A stretch of 64,000 nt of DNA from Fodinicurvata sediminis DSM 21159. GTDB lineage: Bacteria; Pseudomonadota; Alphaproteobacteria; Kiloniellales; DSM-21159. Location of the stretch: NCBI RefSeq assembly GCF_000420625.1, contig NZ_ATVH01000014.1, positions 310,001 to 374,000 of the forward strand, in the 5' to 3' direction. Within the stretch, counting starts at the first letter, position 1. Every line of letters begins with the position of its first letter. The notes under the pieces were generated by a model. The model saw nothing but the letters and a program-made list of their open reading frames with translations, had not been told where the DNA came from and did no database searches. Of the stretch, positions 23,050 through 32,727 are shown in pieces. A program made the position numbers and the translations under genes.

Positions 23050-23097
23050 GCCTATCTCCCTTGCTTGAAAGAGTGTGGCTTCATGTTGCGTTGCGGG

Positions 23098-23126
23098 ATT
23101 GAGGCCATACGGCCCGCTCCTGTCAA
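23098..23126 (-). promoter_or_regulatory. Possible promoter of the enoyl-CoA hydratase gene
   Basis: Read leftward, a perfect TTGACA (23126-23121) is followed after 17 bp by CTCAAT (23103-23098), a weak -10. It lies about 50-75 bp before the start codon. Confidence 0.4.
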
Positions 23127-23142
23127 GGCACGAAGCATGGGT

Positions 23143-23982
23143 CTAGCGCTGATGCCGCGGACAGTAGAAAGTCGAGCGCCCCGCTTGCACGATCCGGCGG
23201 ACAAGTGCGCCCTGCCCGCTTTCCGCGCACTTACGGCAGGCCTGTCCGTCCCGGCCATAGACGCCCCACTGGTGCTGGAAGTAACCCAGCTCGCCACTGG
23301 CCTGGACATAGTCACGCAGCGAACTGCCGCCGGCCAGGATGGCCCGTTCCAGCACAGCACGCACCGCCCGGGCCAGGCGTTCGGCACGCTGGCCCTGGAC
23401 GCTGTAGGCCTGGCGACGGGGCGATATGCCGGCCTCATAGAGGGCCTCGGAGACATAGATGTTGCCCAGGCCGGCCACCACCTTCTGGTCCAGCAGGGCC
23501 GCCTTGATGGGTGTGCGCCGCCCCTTCAAGGCGGCCGCCAGGGCCGGACCATTGAAACTGTTACCCAGCGGCTCAGGCCCCAGGCCGGCCAGCAGCCGAT
23601 GGGATTCCAGCGCCCCCGCCGGCACCAGGTCCATGATCCCGAAGCGCCGGGCATCGTTGAAACGCAGCTGCAGGCCGGTCTCGGTCTCGAGGATCACGTG
23701 GTCGTGCGGCGCAAAGGGCAGATCAAGATCGGCGACCAGGGTCATGCGCCCCGACATGCCCAGATGGCACAGCAAAACCTCGTCCCCGTCGGTATGGGCC
23801 AGAAGGTACTTGGCGCGCCGCTCCAGCCGTTCGACAGTACGGCCCTCAAGGCGCGCGGCGAAATTCTCGGGAAACGGAAAACGCAGGTCCGGCCGGCGCT
23901 GGATGACTCGCACGAGACGATGGCCTTCCAATGCGTTCAGCAGGCCCCGACGAACCGTTTCCACCTCGGGAAGCTCGGGCAT
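23143..23982 (-). CDS. mutM: Formamidopyrimidine-DNA glycosylase (Fpg)
   Basis: A 279-aa base excision repair enzyme that removes 8-oxoguanine and Fapy lesions and nicks the site. The ATG at 23982 is certain because maturation exposes Pro2, the catalytic nucleophile ([14 protein letters not shown]). Glu3, the Lys in the GRAKYLL-type loop (RRAKYLLAH), the H2TH region ([20 protein letters not shown]) and the C-terminal zinc finger are visible. The finger reads C249-x2-C252...C274-P-R-H277, so the fourth ligand, usually Cys, is His here. His can still bind zinc, so activity is expected. It is divergent from ubiE. Confidence 0.95.
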   Translation of the reverse strand: MPELPEVETVRRGLLNALEGHRLVRVIQRRPDLRFPFPENFAARLEGRTVERLERRAKYLLAHTDGDEVLLCHLGMSGRMTLVADLDLPFAPHDHVILETETGLQLRFNDARRFGIMDLVPAGALESHRLLAGLGPEPLGNSFNGPALAAALKGRRTPIKAALLDQKVVAGLGNIYVSEALYEAGISPRRQAYSVQGQRAERLARAVRAVLERAILAGGSSLRDYVQASGELGYFQHQWGVYGRDGQACRKCAESGQGALVRRIVQAGRSTFYCPRHQR

Positions 23983-24047
23983 CGATCCTCGGATTGCATG
24001 TACAGAAAGTTCAATTCTCACCGTAGCCTAAAAGGACCACAAAGGCT

Positions 24048-24830
24048 ATGTTCCGCAGCATGTCATCAAGATCCTCCGAAACACCGTCTGCGAACCAGAC
24101 CCATTTCGGGTTCCGCAGCGTCAGCGAAAGCGAGAAGACACCCCTGGTTCATGGGGTCTTCCGCAACGTGGCCGACAACTACGACCTGATGAACGACCTT
24201 ATGTCGGGGGGCATCCATCGTCTGTGGAAGGCGGCCATGGTCGACTGGTTGCGCCCGCGGCCAGGCTGGCAGGTCCTGGATGTGGCCGGCGGCACGGGGG
24301 ATATCGCCTTCCGGGTCCAGGATCGCATCGGCGAAGCGGGCACGGTCCACGTCTGTGACCTGACCTGGGACATGCTGTCGGTGGGCCGCGACCGCGCCAT
24401 CGACCAGGGGCGCCTGCACGGCCTCGACTGGATCTGCGGCAATGCCGAGACCCTACCCCTGGCGGACCGCTCCGTGGATGCCTATACCATCGCCTTCGGT
24501 CTGAGGAATGTCACCCGCATGGACAAGGCCCTGGCCGAAGCACGGCGCGTGCTGAAACCCGGCGGGCGCTTCCTCTGCCTGGAGTTCAGCCATGTGGTGC
24601 TGCCGCTGCTGGACCGGCTCTACGACCTCTACTCCTTCCGGCTGCTGCCGGCGCTTGGGGGAATGGTGGCGGGAGATCGCGACTCCTACCAGTACCTGGT
24701 GGAGTCCATACGCCGCTTCCCCGCCCAGGAGGATCTGGTCCAGCGCATTGCGGCCAACGGCCTGGAGCAGGTTCGCTACCGCAACCTCTCGGGCGGGATC
24801 GCCGCCCTGCATTCAGCCTGGCGCCTGTAA
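24048..24830 (+). CDS. ubiE: Ubiquinone/menaquinone biosynthesis C-methyltransferase UbiE
   Basis: A 260-aa SAM-dependent methyltransferase acting on the benzoquinone ring in ubiquinone (and demethylmenaquinone) synthesis. The family start is seen in [20 protein letters not shown], then [19 protein letters not shown], motif [13 protein letters not shown], and the C-terminal [10 protein letters not shown] and [15 protein letters not shown]. The ATG at 24048 is used; an ATG four codons later is possible. It is the first gene of a rightward run with ubiB, psd and pssA. A Ubi pair beside mutM is conserved in alphaproteobacteria. Confidence 0.95.
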   Translation: MFRSMSSRSSETPSANQTHFGFRSVSESEKTPLVHGVFRNVADNYDLMNDLMSGGIHRLWKAAMVDWLRPRPGWQVLDVAGGTGDIAFRVQDRIGEAGTVHVCDLTWDMLSVGRDRAIDQGRLHGLDWICGNAETLPLADRSVDAYTIAFGLRNVTRMDKALAEARRVLKPGGRFLCLEFSHVVLPLLDRLYDLYSFRLLPALGGMVAGDRDSYQYLVESIRRFPAQEDLVQRIAANGLEQVRYRNLSGGIAALHSAWRL

Positions 24831-24844
24831 GGACAAAGGGTTTC

Positions 24845-26455
24845 ATGCGCACGTTGCTGTCCTTCCCTTTCCGGCTCCTGCATATCCTGCGGGTCCTGAT
24901 GCGCCATGACGCGCTGGCCGTGGCGGATGCCATGGGACTCTACCCAGCCCTCATCAAACCCCTGAGGCGCTTCAGCCGGCGCGAGGCCGAGGGACGGAAC
25001 GGCCAGAAGCTGACCCGAGCACTGGGCGAGCTGGGCCCCAGCTTCATCAAACTGGGGCAGTTCCTGGCCACCCGCGCCGACCTGGTGGGTGAGGACGTGG
25101 CCGGCGACCTGGCCGAGCTCCAGGATCGCCTGCCTCCCTTCTCGTTCGAGGAGGCGCGCCGCCTGATCGAAAGCGAACTTGGCCAGCCACTGGAAGAGCT
25201 GTTCGAGGAGTTCAATCGCACCCCGGTGTCCGCCGCCTCGATCGCACAGGTCCACTTCGCAACCACGCGGCCCAGCGACGAGGAGATCTCCGCCGCGCAA
25301 AGCGAGGCTTACAGCTTCGACGAGGCGGAGACACAGGCACCTGAAGTCGCGGCGCGCGAGGTGGCCGTGAAGATCCTGCGCCCTGGTATCGAGCGTGCCT
25401 TCGATCGCGACTTGCGGCTGTTCTACCTGATCGCCCGCATGATCGAGCGCAGCCAGCCGGCACTCAGGCGCTTCCGCCCCGTGGCGGTGGTGGAGCTGTT
25501 CGAGAACACCGTGCGCCTGGAGATGGACTTCCGCATGGAGGCCGCCGCGGCGTCGGAACTGGCCGACAACTTCGCCGACGATCCCGACTACGAGGTTCCG
25601 GAGATAGACTGGGAACGCACGGCCCAGCGCGTACTGACCCAGACTCGTCTGACCGGTATCCGGCTGGACGACCGGCAGGCCCTGATCGAAGCGGGACACG
25701 ACCTGACCGAAGTCCTGCGCAAGGCCTCGGCCATCTTTTTCAACCAGGTCTTCCGCGACGGCTTCTTCCACGGCGACCAGCATCCGGGCAACATGTTCGT
25801 CACCGAACGCGGCACCATTGCCGCGGTGGACTTCGGCATCATGGGACGCCTGGACCGCAGGACCCGCTATTTCCTGGCCGACATGCTGCTGGCCACGCTG
25901 GCACGCGATTACCGACGCCTGGCCGAGGTGCAGATGGAAGCCGGCTACCTGCCCTCCGACCAGGCGGTGGACACCTACGCCCAGGCCCTGCGCGCCGTCT
26001 GCGAGCCGATCTTCGGACGTCCGCTCAACCGCATCTCCTTCGCCCGCCTGCTGGGCCAACTCTTCAAGCTGACCGAGACCTTCAACCTGTCGGTCCAGCC
26101 ACAGCTGGTCCTGCTGCAGAAGAACATGCTGATGGCCGAGGGTGTCAGCCGCCGGCTGGACCCGGCCCTGAACATCTGGCTCTTGGCCGAACCGCTGATC
26201 GTGCGCTGGATGCAGGAAAACCGCGGGGTGAAAGCCCGTCTGAAGCATTCCGGCGAGGCCGTGGCCGGTGCACTGGAACGCCTGCCCGACACGCTGCTGT
26301 CCATGGAGCGGACGCTCCACGACCTGTCGGACAACGGCCTGCGCCTGCACAGCGACACGGCGGAACGCATGGCCGGCCGCCGCCGCATGGGTTGGGCCCT
26401 GCCAATTGGCAGCCTGGCGCTGCTGCTGGCGCTGGCGGCCCTGCTGATTGATTGA
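24845..26455 (+). CDS. ubiB: Ubiquinone biosynthesis regulatory kinase-like protein UbiB
   Basis: A 536-aa member of the atypical ABC1/ADCK/UbiB kinase-like family needed for ubiquinone synthesis, acting at the inner membrane. It has the family KxGQ motif (FIKLGQFLATRADLV), the substituted nucleotide loop followed by the lysine in AVKILRPG, GDQHPGNMF as the catalytic-loop equivalent, and VDFGIMGRL as the metal-binding DFG. A C-terminal hydrophobic helix (about 515-535) is the usual membrane anchor. It starts 14 bp after ubiE, so the two are co-transcribed. Confidence 0.95.
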   Translation: MRTLLSFPFRLLHILRVLMRHDALAVADAMGLYPALIKPLRRFSRREAEGRNGQKLTRALGELGPSFIKLGQFLATRADLVGEDVAGDLAELQDRLPPFSFEEARRLIESELGQPLEELFEEFNRTPVSAASIAQVHFATTRPSDEEISAAQSEAYSFDEAETQAPEVAAREVAVKILRPGIERAFDRDLRLFYLIARMIERSQPALRRFRPVAVVELFENTVRLEMDFRMEAAAASELADNFADDPDYEVPEIDWERTAQRVLTQTRLTGIRLDDRQALIEAGHDLTEVLRKASAIFFNQVFRDGFFHGDQHPGNMFVTERGTIAAVDFGIMGRLDRRTRYFLADMLLATLARDYRRLAEVQMEAGYLPSDQAVDTYAQALRAVCEPIFGRPLNRISFARLLGQLFKLTETFNLSVQPQLVLLQKNMLMAEGVSRRLDPALNIWLLAEPLIVRWMQENRGVKARLKHSGEAVAGALERLPDTLLSMERTLHDLSDNGLRLHSDTAERMAGRRRMGWALPIGSLALLLALAALLID

Positions 26456-26494
26456 GCCATTGAATGAACCGCCCAACAGATCGAGAGGGCTGAC

Positions 26495-27217
26495 GTGACA
26501 TCCCCCCGCGACATCCTGAAACCGGTCCTGGTGCCCATCCATTCGGCGGGCTATCCCTTCATAGCCGGTTTTGCCGCCGCCACCCTGCTGCTGGGACTGC
26601 TGTGGGCCCCGCTGCTGATCCCCGGGGGGCTACTGACCGCCTGGTGCATCTATTTCTTCCGTGACCCGCCACGTGTGACACCCCAGCGCGCAGGACTGGT
26701 GATCTCGCCCGCCGACGGCATCGTGCTGCCCCATGTCCAGGCGGCTCCGCCGCCGGAACTGGGTCTGGGCGAGGCAGCGCGCACACGCATCAGCATCTTC
26801 ATGAATGTCTTCGACGTGCATGTGAACCGCAATCCTGTCAGCGGCCGCCTGCGCCACCTGGCCTATCACAAGGGGCGTTTCCTCAATGCGTCGCTGGACA
26901 AGGCCAGTGACGAGAACGAACGCAATGCGCTGTGCATCGAACTGCCGGACGGACGCGACATTGTCGTGGTTCAGATTGCCGGACTGGTCGCACGGCGCAT
27001 CTTGTGCGACCTGCGCGAAGGGCATAGCCTGAACCAGGGTGAACGCTTCGGCATGATCCGTTTCGGCAGCCGCCTGGATGTCTACCTGCCCGAGGGCGTG
27101 GGCCCTCTGGTCAGTCCGGGACAGCGCATGATCGCCGGCGAAAGCGTCCTGGCCGACCTGATGCCCGAAAGCTACAGCCAGGAAGCCCGGGAAGGGCGTT
27201 CCGGAGAGAGTACTTGA
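26495..27217 (+). CDS. psd: Phosphatidylserine decarboxylase proenzyme (short form)
   Basis: A 240-aa proenzyme that makes phosphatidylethanolamine from phosphatidylserine. It has an N-terminal membrane segment (about 20-50), FFRDPPR, SPADGIV, and [15 protein letters not shown]. The self-cleavage site that yields the pyruvoyl group is [10 protein letters not shown] near residue 190 (cleavage between Gly and Ser). Length and motifs fit the short, archaeal-like family common in alphaproteobacteria. It starts with GTG after a GAGAGG sequence. Its stop overlaps the start of pssA, the enzyme for the preceding step. Confidence 0.95.
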   Translation: MTSPRDILKPVLVPIHSAGYPFIAGFAAATLLLGLLWAPLLIPGGLLTAWCIYFFRDPPRVTPQRAGLVISPADGIVLPHVQAAPPPELGLGEAARTRISIFMNVFDVHVNRNPVSGRLRHLAYHKGRFLNASLDKASDENERNALCIELPDGRDIVVVQIAGLVARRILCDLREGHSLNQGERFGMIRFGSRLDVYLPEGVGPLVSPGQRMIAGESVLADLMPESYSQEAREGRSGEST

Positions 27218-28053
27218 TGCTGAATCGCCGCAGGAACCGCCGCAAACAGCGCCGCCCCCAGAGCGCATCGCTGGGACGGCTTGTCCCCAATGCCCTGACC
27301 GTGGCGGCGCTCTCCTCGGGCCTGACGGCCGTGCGCTTCGCCTACGAGGGAAGCTGGAACGCCGCCATCGTCGCCATCCTGGTGGCCGCCATCCTGGACG
27401 GCCTGGACGGCCGCATGGCCCGCCTGCTGCGGGCCACCAGCGATTTCGGCGCCGAACTGGACTCCCTGTCGGACGTCATCGCCTTCGGCGTGGCGCCGGC
27501 CATGATCCTCTATTTCTGGTCCCTGGACGGTCCGGGCAGTGCGGCCTGGGTCGTGGCCCTGTTCTATGTTGTCTGCGTCGCCCTGCGCCTCGCCCGCTAC
27601 AACACGGACCAGGACAAACCCAGCTATGCCTACAACTACTTCACCGGTATCCCCTCGCCGGCTGGCGCCATAGTGGTGCTGCTGCCGCTCGTGATCAGCC
27701 GCGAGATCGGCAACGACCTGGCGGGAGATCCGCTGTTCGTATCCGGCTGGATGGCCCTGATCGGTATCCTTATGGTCACGCGCATCCCGACCTTCGCCGT
27801 ACGCAGCCAACGCATCCCCAACCGCTACGTCCTGCCGCTGCTGGCTGCGGTCGGACTGATCACCGCCGGTCTGGCCGAGCGTCCCTGGTGGACCATAACG
27901 CTGGGCAGCGTCGTCTATCTCGCCAGCATTCCGCTGTCTTACAGGTCCTTCAAGCGCCTGGAAGCCAAGGTGGCGCTGGCCGAGGAAGAGAGTACCGAGC
28001 CCTCGCAACAGCCTGCTGCCGAAGGCGCGGTCCCGCTACACAAGCACAAGTGA
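27217..28053 (+). CDS. pssA: CDP-diacylglycerol-serine O-phosphatidyltransferase
   Basis: A 278-aa integral membrane enzyme making phosphatidylserine from CDP-diacylglycerol and serine. The CDP-alcohol phosphotransferase signature DGxxGRxAR...G...D...D reads DGLDGRMARLLR, then FGAELDSLSD. About seven or eight hydrophobic helices follow. The N-terminus is strongly basic ([13 protein letters not shown]). I take the ATG at 27217, which shares one base with the psd stop (TGATG); a TTG one codon earlier is also in frame. It closes the lipid operon, followed by a strong terminator. Confidence 0.95.
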   Translation: MLNRRRNRRKQRRPQSASLGRLVPNALTVAALSSGLTAVRFAYEGSWNAAIVAILVAAILDGLDGRMARLLRATSDFGAELDSLSDVIAFGVAPAMILYFWSLDGPGSAAWVVALFYVVCVALRLARYNTDQDKPSYAYNYFTGIPSPAGAIVVLLPLVISREIGNDLAGDPLFVSGWMALIGILMVTRIPTFAVRSQRIPNRYVLPLLAAVGLITAGLAERPWWTITLGSVVYLASIPLSYRSFKRLEAKVALAEEESTEPSQQPAAEGAVPLHKHK

Positions 28054-28113
28054 TCGACTAACGGCTCTGCAGCGCCACCCCCAGCTCAATCAGTCTGCAA
28101 AGAGGGCTTCACG

Positions 28114-28147
28114 AAAAAGGCCCGGATGCGAACATCCGGGCCTTTTC
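28114..28147. terminator. Bidirectional Rho-independent terminator
   Basis: Stem GGCCCGGATG with CATCCGGGCC and loop CGAA, flanked by A-run and T-run, so it can end both pssA (rightward) and the convergent Bax-inhibitor-1 gene (leftward). Confidence 0.93.
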
Positions 28148-28169
28148 GTCTCATGCTGTTCCCATGCGG

Positions 28170-28904
28170 CTATTCGCGCATGATCCCCAGAATGCTGAGG
28201 ATGTAGATGAACAGGGTCACGAAGGAGCCATAGAGCATGAAGGCTCCGAAAATGGCCTTGCGCATGGTGATGTCGGCACCATCGTTCTCCTGGTACATGT
28301 TCTTGATCATCTGGGTTTCGTAGGCGGTCAGGCCGGCGAAGACCAGGACCACCAGGACCGACAGGCCAAGCTGGAACATGCCGCTCTGGAAGAAGAAGGC
28401 ATTGGCCAGCAGGGCGATCAGCAGGCCGATGGTGGCCATCGCCAGGAACGCGCCGATCGGGCCGAGATTGCGCTTCGTGGTATAGCCATAGAGGCTTAGC
28501 CCCGCGAAGGCACCGGCCGTGATGAAGAAGGCGCGCGCGATCATCATCGGGTCAATGGCTGCATAGGCCGCCATCATCGGGCCCAGCAAGGCACCCCAGA
28601 GCGCGGCATAAACCCAGAAACAGGCCTGGGCCGCCCCGATGGACTTGGACATCATGATCTTCGGCGCAAAGAAGCCGAGACCCAAGATGCCGATGAAGAA
28701 CAGCCAGAACGAGGATGCCACGGCCTGAACCAGGGCCGGGTTCATGGCGACGATCATCGCGATCGCGCCCGTGAAGGCGATCCCCAGTGACATGTAGTTG
28801 TAGACGCGCAGCATGTACTGGCGCAGGCCGGCATCAATCTGTTCCGCCGTTTGCGCCCGGCTCTGCGCGCCGGTCATATAATTGCGATCTGGACCGAGGG
28901 CCAT
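28170..28904 (-). CDS. Bax inhibitor-1 / YccA family membrane protein
   Basis: A 244-aa seven-helix membrane protein of the BI-1/LFG family; members behave as pH-sensitive calcium leaks or bind FtsH as YccA does, and the bacterial role is uncertain. The N-terminal YMTGAQSRAQTAEQIDAGLRQYMLRVYNYM and the late YETQMIKNMYQE segment are typical of alphaproteobacterial members. The ATG at 28904 (MALGPDRNYM) has AGGAG upstream and fits family starts; a longer frame exists. It converges on pssA across a shared terminator. Confidence 0.92.
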   Translation of the reverse strand: MALGPDRNYMTGAQSRAQTAEQIDAGLRQYMLRVYNYMSLGIAFTGAIAMIVAMNPALVQAVASSFWLFFIGILGLGFFAPKIMMSKSIGAAQACFWVYAALWGALLGPMMAAYAAIDPMMIARAFFITAGAFAGLSLYGYTTKRNLGPIGAFLAMATIGLLIALLANAFFFQSGMFQLGLSVLVVLVFAGLTAYETQMIKNMYQENDGADITMRKAIFGAFMLYGSFVTLFIYILSILGIMRE

Positions 28905-29258
28905 CTCACTCCTCTCTTTCGAAATGCTGTGTTCGACTGCAATAGATATGAGGCATTCTTTCATGCAAATCAATCGAATCCGGAAGCGTAAGCCCTGCAA
29001 AAAGTGCAGGGATCGCGCAAACTTGCCCCAATTTCATCATAATTCCCCGCCTCTGCCGGGAAAATATGACTTCAACCCCCAACCGCTCAGAAGCGAAAGC
29101 CGATGCGCAGGTTGTTGCTGTCCTCGAACGATCGGATTCGCAACCTCTCCTATCCTGCTTCGCAAAGGTGCGGGGTCGCAAACAGGTGTGCCGTGACAAG
29201 ACCCTTCATGGGCGGGATAGTTTCCTGCACCAAAGCAAGAAAACGGGATGGACTCGAG
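28905..29258. other. Intergenic region between the Bax-inhibitor-1 and SDR genes
   Basis: About 350 bp between divergent genes, so it must carry both promoters. One small hairpin (CCCTGCA, 5-base loop, TGCAGGG, about 28995-29013) has no T-run. No further feature was recognised. Confidence 0.4.
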
Positions 29259-30017
29259 ATGGATCTGAGATTGAACGGCAAACGTGCCCTGGTTACAGGT
29301 GCAAGCTCCGGTATTGGTGCGGGAATCGCCAAGGTTCTGGCCCAAGAGGGCGCGCACCTCGTCATGACCGCCACCAATCGGGATCGTCTGGAAGGCGTGG
29401 CCCAGGAGATCGTGTCCGCCGGGCAGGAGAAACCGACCCTTGTCACGGCAGACATCACCGAAGCACAGGCCGTGAAAGACCTAGCCGAAAAGGCGAAGAA
29501 CGCCCTGGACGGCATAGATATCCTGGTGAACACCGCCGGCAGCTCGCGGCCCACCGACACGCAGGCCGACGACACCTTCTGGGAGGAAGCCTTCGAGTTG
29601 AACTTCTCGTCCGCCCGCCGACTGACACAGGCCCTGCTGCCCGACATGCGCAAGCGGCAATGGGGACGCATCATCAATATCAGCGGTACCATGGAACCGC
29701 GCAGCCTGAATGCGGCAAGTGCCGCCAAGGCGGCGCTGCATGTCTGGGCCAAGGGATTGTCCTGCGATGTGGCCGCCAAAGGCGTGACCGTGAACTGCGT
29801 GGCGCCCGGGCGCATCAACAGCGCCCAGATCCGGGACCGGCTGCACCCCACCGAGGAAAGCCGCCAGGAGTTCATCGCTCGCAACATACCGGCCGGCACC
29901 TTTGGCGAGCCTGAGGACATGGGTTACATGACGGCCTTCCTGGCCTCACCGCTGGCCTGGTACATTACCGGGGCGGTCATACCCGTGGACGGGGGCATGC
30001 ACTACTTCTCACACTGA
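29259..30017 (+). CDS. Short-chain dehydrogenase/reductase family protein lacking the catalytic Tyr
   Basis: A 252-aa classical SDR fold. The cofactor motif TGASSGIGAG (13-22) and the NTAG motif (91-94) are intact, and the C-terminus has the usual WYITGAVIPVDGGM. The active site is unusual: Ser142 (ISGT) and Lys157 (SAAK) are in place, but position 153, where YxxxK requires Tyr, is Ala (NAASAAKAAL). Normal reductase chemistry is therefore doubtful; it may use another proton donor, be a binding protein, or act in a fatty-acid-like pathway as a non-canonical member. The ATG at 29259 begins the conserved region; the frame upstream adds 52 unrelated residues. Confidence 0.85.
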   Translation: MDLRLNGKRALVTGASSGIGAGIAKVLAQEGAHLVMTATNRDRLEGVAQEIVSAGQEKPTLVTADITEAQAVKDLAEKAKNALDGIDILVNTAGSSRPTDTQADDTFWEEAFELNFSSARRLTQALLPDMRKRQWGRIINISGTMEPRSLNAASAAKAALHVWAKGLSCDVAAKGVTVNCVAPGRINSAQIRDRLHPTEESRQEFIARNIPAGTFGEPEDMGYMTAFLASPLAWYITGAVIPVDGGMHYFSH

Positions 30018-30045
30018 ACGACACGGCTGGGGACAAGCCCAGGGC

Positions 30046-30531
30046 TCAATAGGGCTGGCCATCCTTGTGCGTGAATTGCCAGGCCCCGTCCGTCCCAAGG
30101 ACCGCCTGCAGGTCGTCCTGGGGATAGCTGACCGCGTCACCGCTGCTGCGATCCCCAACCTCCAGGAAGACGGCATCCTGGTCCGTACGATTGACCAGGT
30201 GATGAGCCTGACCGCCAGCGGGAAAACCCGCACACATGCCTGGCGACAATGGGACCTCCGCCTCCTCGGTAATCAGCGTCGGCGCGCCTTCCAGGATATA
30301 GACGAACTCGTCCTGTCGGCTGTGACGGTGCAGCAGGGCCGATTCCCCACCAGGTGCCAGTCGGGTGAGGTTCACACCGAAACTGCTCAGCCCGAAACGC
30401 GTGCCCAGTGGCCGCTTTTCACGCTTCGCCATGCGACTGAAGAAGGGTTCGGGATAGTTGGAGGGTTTGCTGCGCTTCTCGGCCTCCTGGGCTCTGAAGG
30501 CCACCGGCGCCGCGCGCGTTGGTTCGTTCAT
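30046..30531 (-). CDS. Cupin-domain protein
   Basis: A 161-aa single-cupin protein. Motif 1, LHRHSRQDEFVYILEG (about 67-82), supplies the His, His and Glu metal ligands, and motif 2 is PAGGQAHHLVNRT (about 105-117). The start has an excellent AGGAGG sequence and begins MNEPTRAAPVAF. Related bacterial proteins are mostly uncharacterised small-molecule binding or isomerase-like cupins, so no reaction is assigned. It converges with the SDR gene, with 28 bp between stops. Confidence 0.8.
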   Translation of the reverse strand: MNEPTRAAPVAFRAQEAEKRSKPSNYPEPFFSRMAKREKRPLGTRFGLSSFGVNLTRLAPGGESALLHRHSRQDEFVYILEGAPTLITEEAEVPLSPGMCAGFPAGGQAHHLVNRTDQDAVFLEVGDRSSGDAVSYPQDDLQAVLGTDGAWQFTHKDGQPY

Positions 30532-30637
30532 GGCCTTGCCTCCTTTCCCGGTTTCGCTGGTTATCCGGCCATGCAAACAGAGCGGTCGGGGTGTGTCGAG
30601 ATCACCCGCAAGGGTGTTCTCGACACACGAAGCCCCG

Positions 30638-32248
30638 CTACAGCTTTTCGACGTCCGGGGGTGCGCCGACTTTCACATGCGATACATCCTCGCTCATCAG
30701 CCCGCGCGCCAGGGCAAAGATCATGGCGAAGACCAACACGAAGATGGGAAGGCCGATGACCGTAATGACCTGCTGCAAGGCCTCCAGTCCGACCGAACCC
30801 GCCAGCACGATCAGCATCGCTGCGACCGCGCCTTCGGCCACACCCCAGAACACCCGCTGGCGCACCGGTCCAGAATCGGCATCCCCGGTACAGAGCATAT
30901 CGACGACCAGGGAGGCCGAATCCGAAGAGGTGGCGAAGAAAATGGCCACGATGACGATGGCCAGGCCCTGGATCAGGGTTGTCGCCGGGAAATGCTCGAA
31001 GAAGGCGAACATGGCCAGTGGCACGCTTTCGGCAACGGCCGCCGATAGCTGTCCGGCCTGATCGCCCATGGCTTCACGGGCTGTCGAGCCGATACCATCG
31101 ATCTCCATGGCCGACCAGCCGAAGATCGCAAACCAGACCAGGGTAAAGAGCGAGGGCGCAAAGAGCACGCCCAGGACGAATTCCCGGATCTGGCGTCCCT
31201 TGGAGATGCGGGCGACGAAGATGCCGATGAAGGGCGACCAGGTGACGGTCCAGGTCCAGTAGAAGACGGTCCAACTGCCCTGCCAGCCCCAGCGACCATC
31301 CTCCTGCGTGTACTGGGCGAGCGTATCGTTCCAGAAGGCCATGGGCACAATGTTGGAGATGTAGATCCCCAGCGTCTCCACGACCCCCCTCAGCAGGAAC
31401 ACCGTCGAACCGGCCACGAGCACGAAAAGCATGAGCCCCGTTGCCATGCCAATGTTGATGTTCGACAGCAGTTTCACGCCGCTGTCGAGCCCGGCGACGA
31501 TCGAACTGACGGCAACGATGGTCAGGACGGCGATGATGATGACCTTGGTCGTCACACTGTCGGACACACCAATCAGTTCCGTCAGCCCGGCATTGATCTG
31601 GGACGTCCCAAGTCCGATCGACACGGCAACACCGAACAGGGTGCCCAGGACGGCAAAGACATCGATGGTCTTGCCGATGGGGCCATAGATCCTGTCGTGC
31701 AGCAGGGGATAGAACACGGAACTCACCCGAACCGGCAGGTTATAGCGGTAGATGAAGTAGGCGAAAGCCAGGCCCGGCAGCGTGAATATGGTCCAGGTAT
31801 GCAGCCCCAGATGATAGAGCGAGAAGCCTATGGCGTCCCTTGCGGCGTCCACGGAATGCGGCTCCACATCGGGCTGGGGTGGGTTGGAGAAGTGGAAGAC
31901 CGGCTCGGCCACACCCCAGAACATCAGGACGGTGCCGATGCCACCGGCGAAAAGCATCGTGAACCAGGACAGGTTCCCGTACGCCGGCCTGGCGTCCTCT
32001 CCACCCAGACGTATGTTGCCGTAGCGGCTGATCGCCACCCACAGCAGGAAGAACAGCCAGACATTCACCCCGAAGATGAAAAACCAGCCCAGGTTGGTGA
32101 CAATCCACTCGCGGCCTGCTGTGAAAGCGTCCCGAATGGACTCCGGCATGATGACCAGGGCCAACAGGAAGACGATCATGGCAGCGGCAGATGTGAAGAA
32201 GATGGTTGGCTCGGTGCGCAGACCGAGACGTTTAGCGAGTTCGTCCAT
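30638..32248 (-). CDS. BCCT-family betaine/choline/carnitine transporter
   Basis: A 536-aa secondary transporter with about 12 membrane helices, which takes up compatible solutes such as glycine betaine or choline. Family hallmarks are visible: LMFWGVAEPVFHF, LHTWTIFTLPGLAFAYF (helix 4-5 region) and the signature GSWTVFYWTWTVTWSPF in helix 8, followed by ARISKGRQIREF. The aromatic box is largely kept. The substrate cannot be told, and long cytoplasmic osmosensing tails are absent, so it may be a constitutive or substrate-driven carrier. It suggests an osmotically variable habitat (inference). Confidence 0.93.
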   Translation of the reverse strand: MDELAKRLGLRTEPTIFFTSAAAMIVFLLALVIMPESIRDAFTAGREWIVTNLGWFFIFGVNVWLFFLLWVAISRYGNIRLGGEDARPAYGNLSWFTMLFAGGIGTVLMFWGVAEPVFHFSNPPQPDVEPHSVDAARDAIGFSLYHLGLHTWTIFTLPGLAFAYFIYRYNLPVRVSSVFYPLLHDRIYGPIGKTIDVFAVLGTLFGVAVSIGLGTSQINAGLTELIGVSDSVTTKVIIIAVLTIVAVSSIVAGLDSGVKLLSNINIGMATGLMLFVLVAGSTVFLLRGVVETLGIYISNIVPMAFWNDTLAQYTQEDGRWGWQGSWTVFYWTWTVTWSPFIGIFVARISKGRQIREFVLGVLFAPSLFTLVWFAIFGWSAMEIDGIGSTAREAMGDQAGQLSAAVAESVPLAMFAFFEHFPATTLIQGLAIVIVAIFFATSSDSASLVVDMLCTGDADSGPVRQRVFWGVAEGAVAAMLIVLAGSVGLEALQQVITVIGLPIFVLVFAMIFALARGLMSEDVSHVKVGAPPDVEKL

Positions 32249-32727
32249 TTCAGCATTCCCCTGTTCTTGGTTATGCTTCAGGCCTGAAATCTGCTTTATC
32301 CGCCGCGTACTATCTTCTTCGCGCGACGATACGGTCCTCTCGTTCCTTGGCCCGATCCAGCCCAGCCAAAAGCAAACTGGGCAGCTATTCTTGCACTAAG
32401 GTTACACGATGCTGCCAGCATGCATTGTTGCATCGCTTTATTGCAATCAATCTTTGAACCTTCCATAACCCAGAGCCAATAATTGTCATAAGGCCGTTAG
32501 ATAGCCTCAAGTTTCAGAAATCAGAGCCGGGGCTCAATTCTGCCGACTGAAGACAATGACTACGGATCGAGTCTGGATACACCCAGCGATGCCCAGCGTC
32601 TCGGAATTCCTGGCTCGACGGAGAACAAGAGGAGACAGGCCGCGACCAGACCAGGAGGCACGCCACAGAACCAACGGACGTACTGCTGCAATATGAGCGC
32701 AATCCGCGACTAGCGCCCCCTGCCCAG
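32249..32727. other. Intergenic region between the BCCT and arsenite pump genes
   Basis: About 480 bp with AT-richer segments. A short inverted repeat, ATGCA-TTGT-TGCAT (about 32424-32437), lies some 180 bp upstream of the BCCT start and could be an operator, but nothing supports a regulator. No ORF with family resemblance was found. Confidence 0.35.

Noticed and set aside
22204-24189. Long rightward open frame across the enoyl-CoA hydratase and mutM
   Set aside because: Both opposite-strand genes are well supported; the frame crosses their boundary and shows no motif.
28995-29013. Hairpin CCCTGCA/TGCAGGG as a terminator
   Set aside because: It has no T-run on either side and lies between divergent genes.
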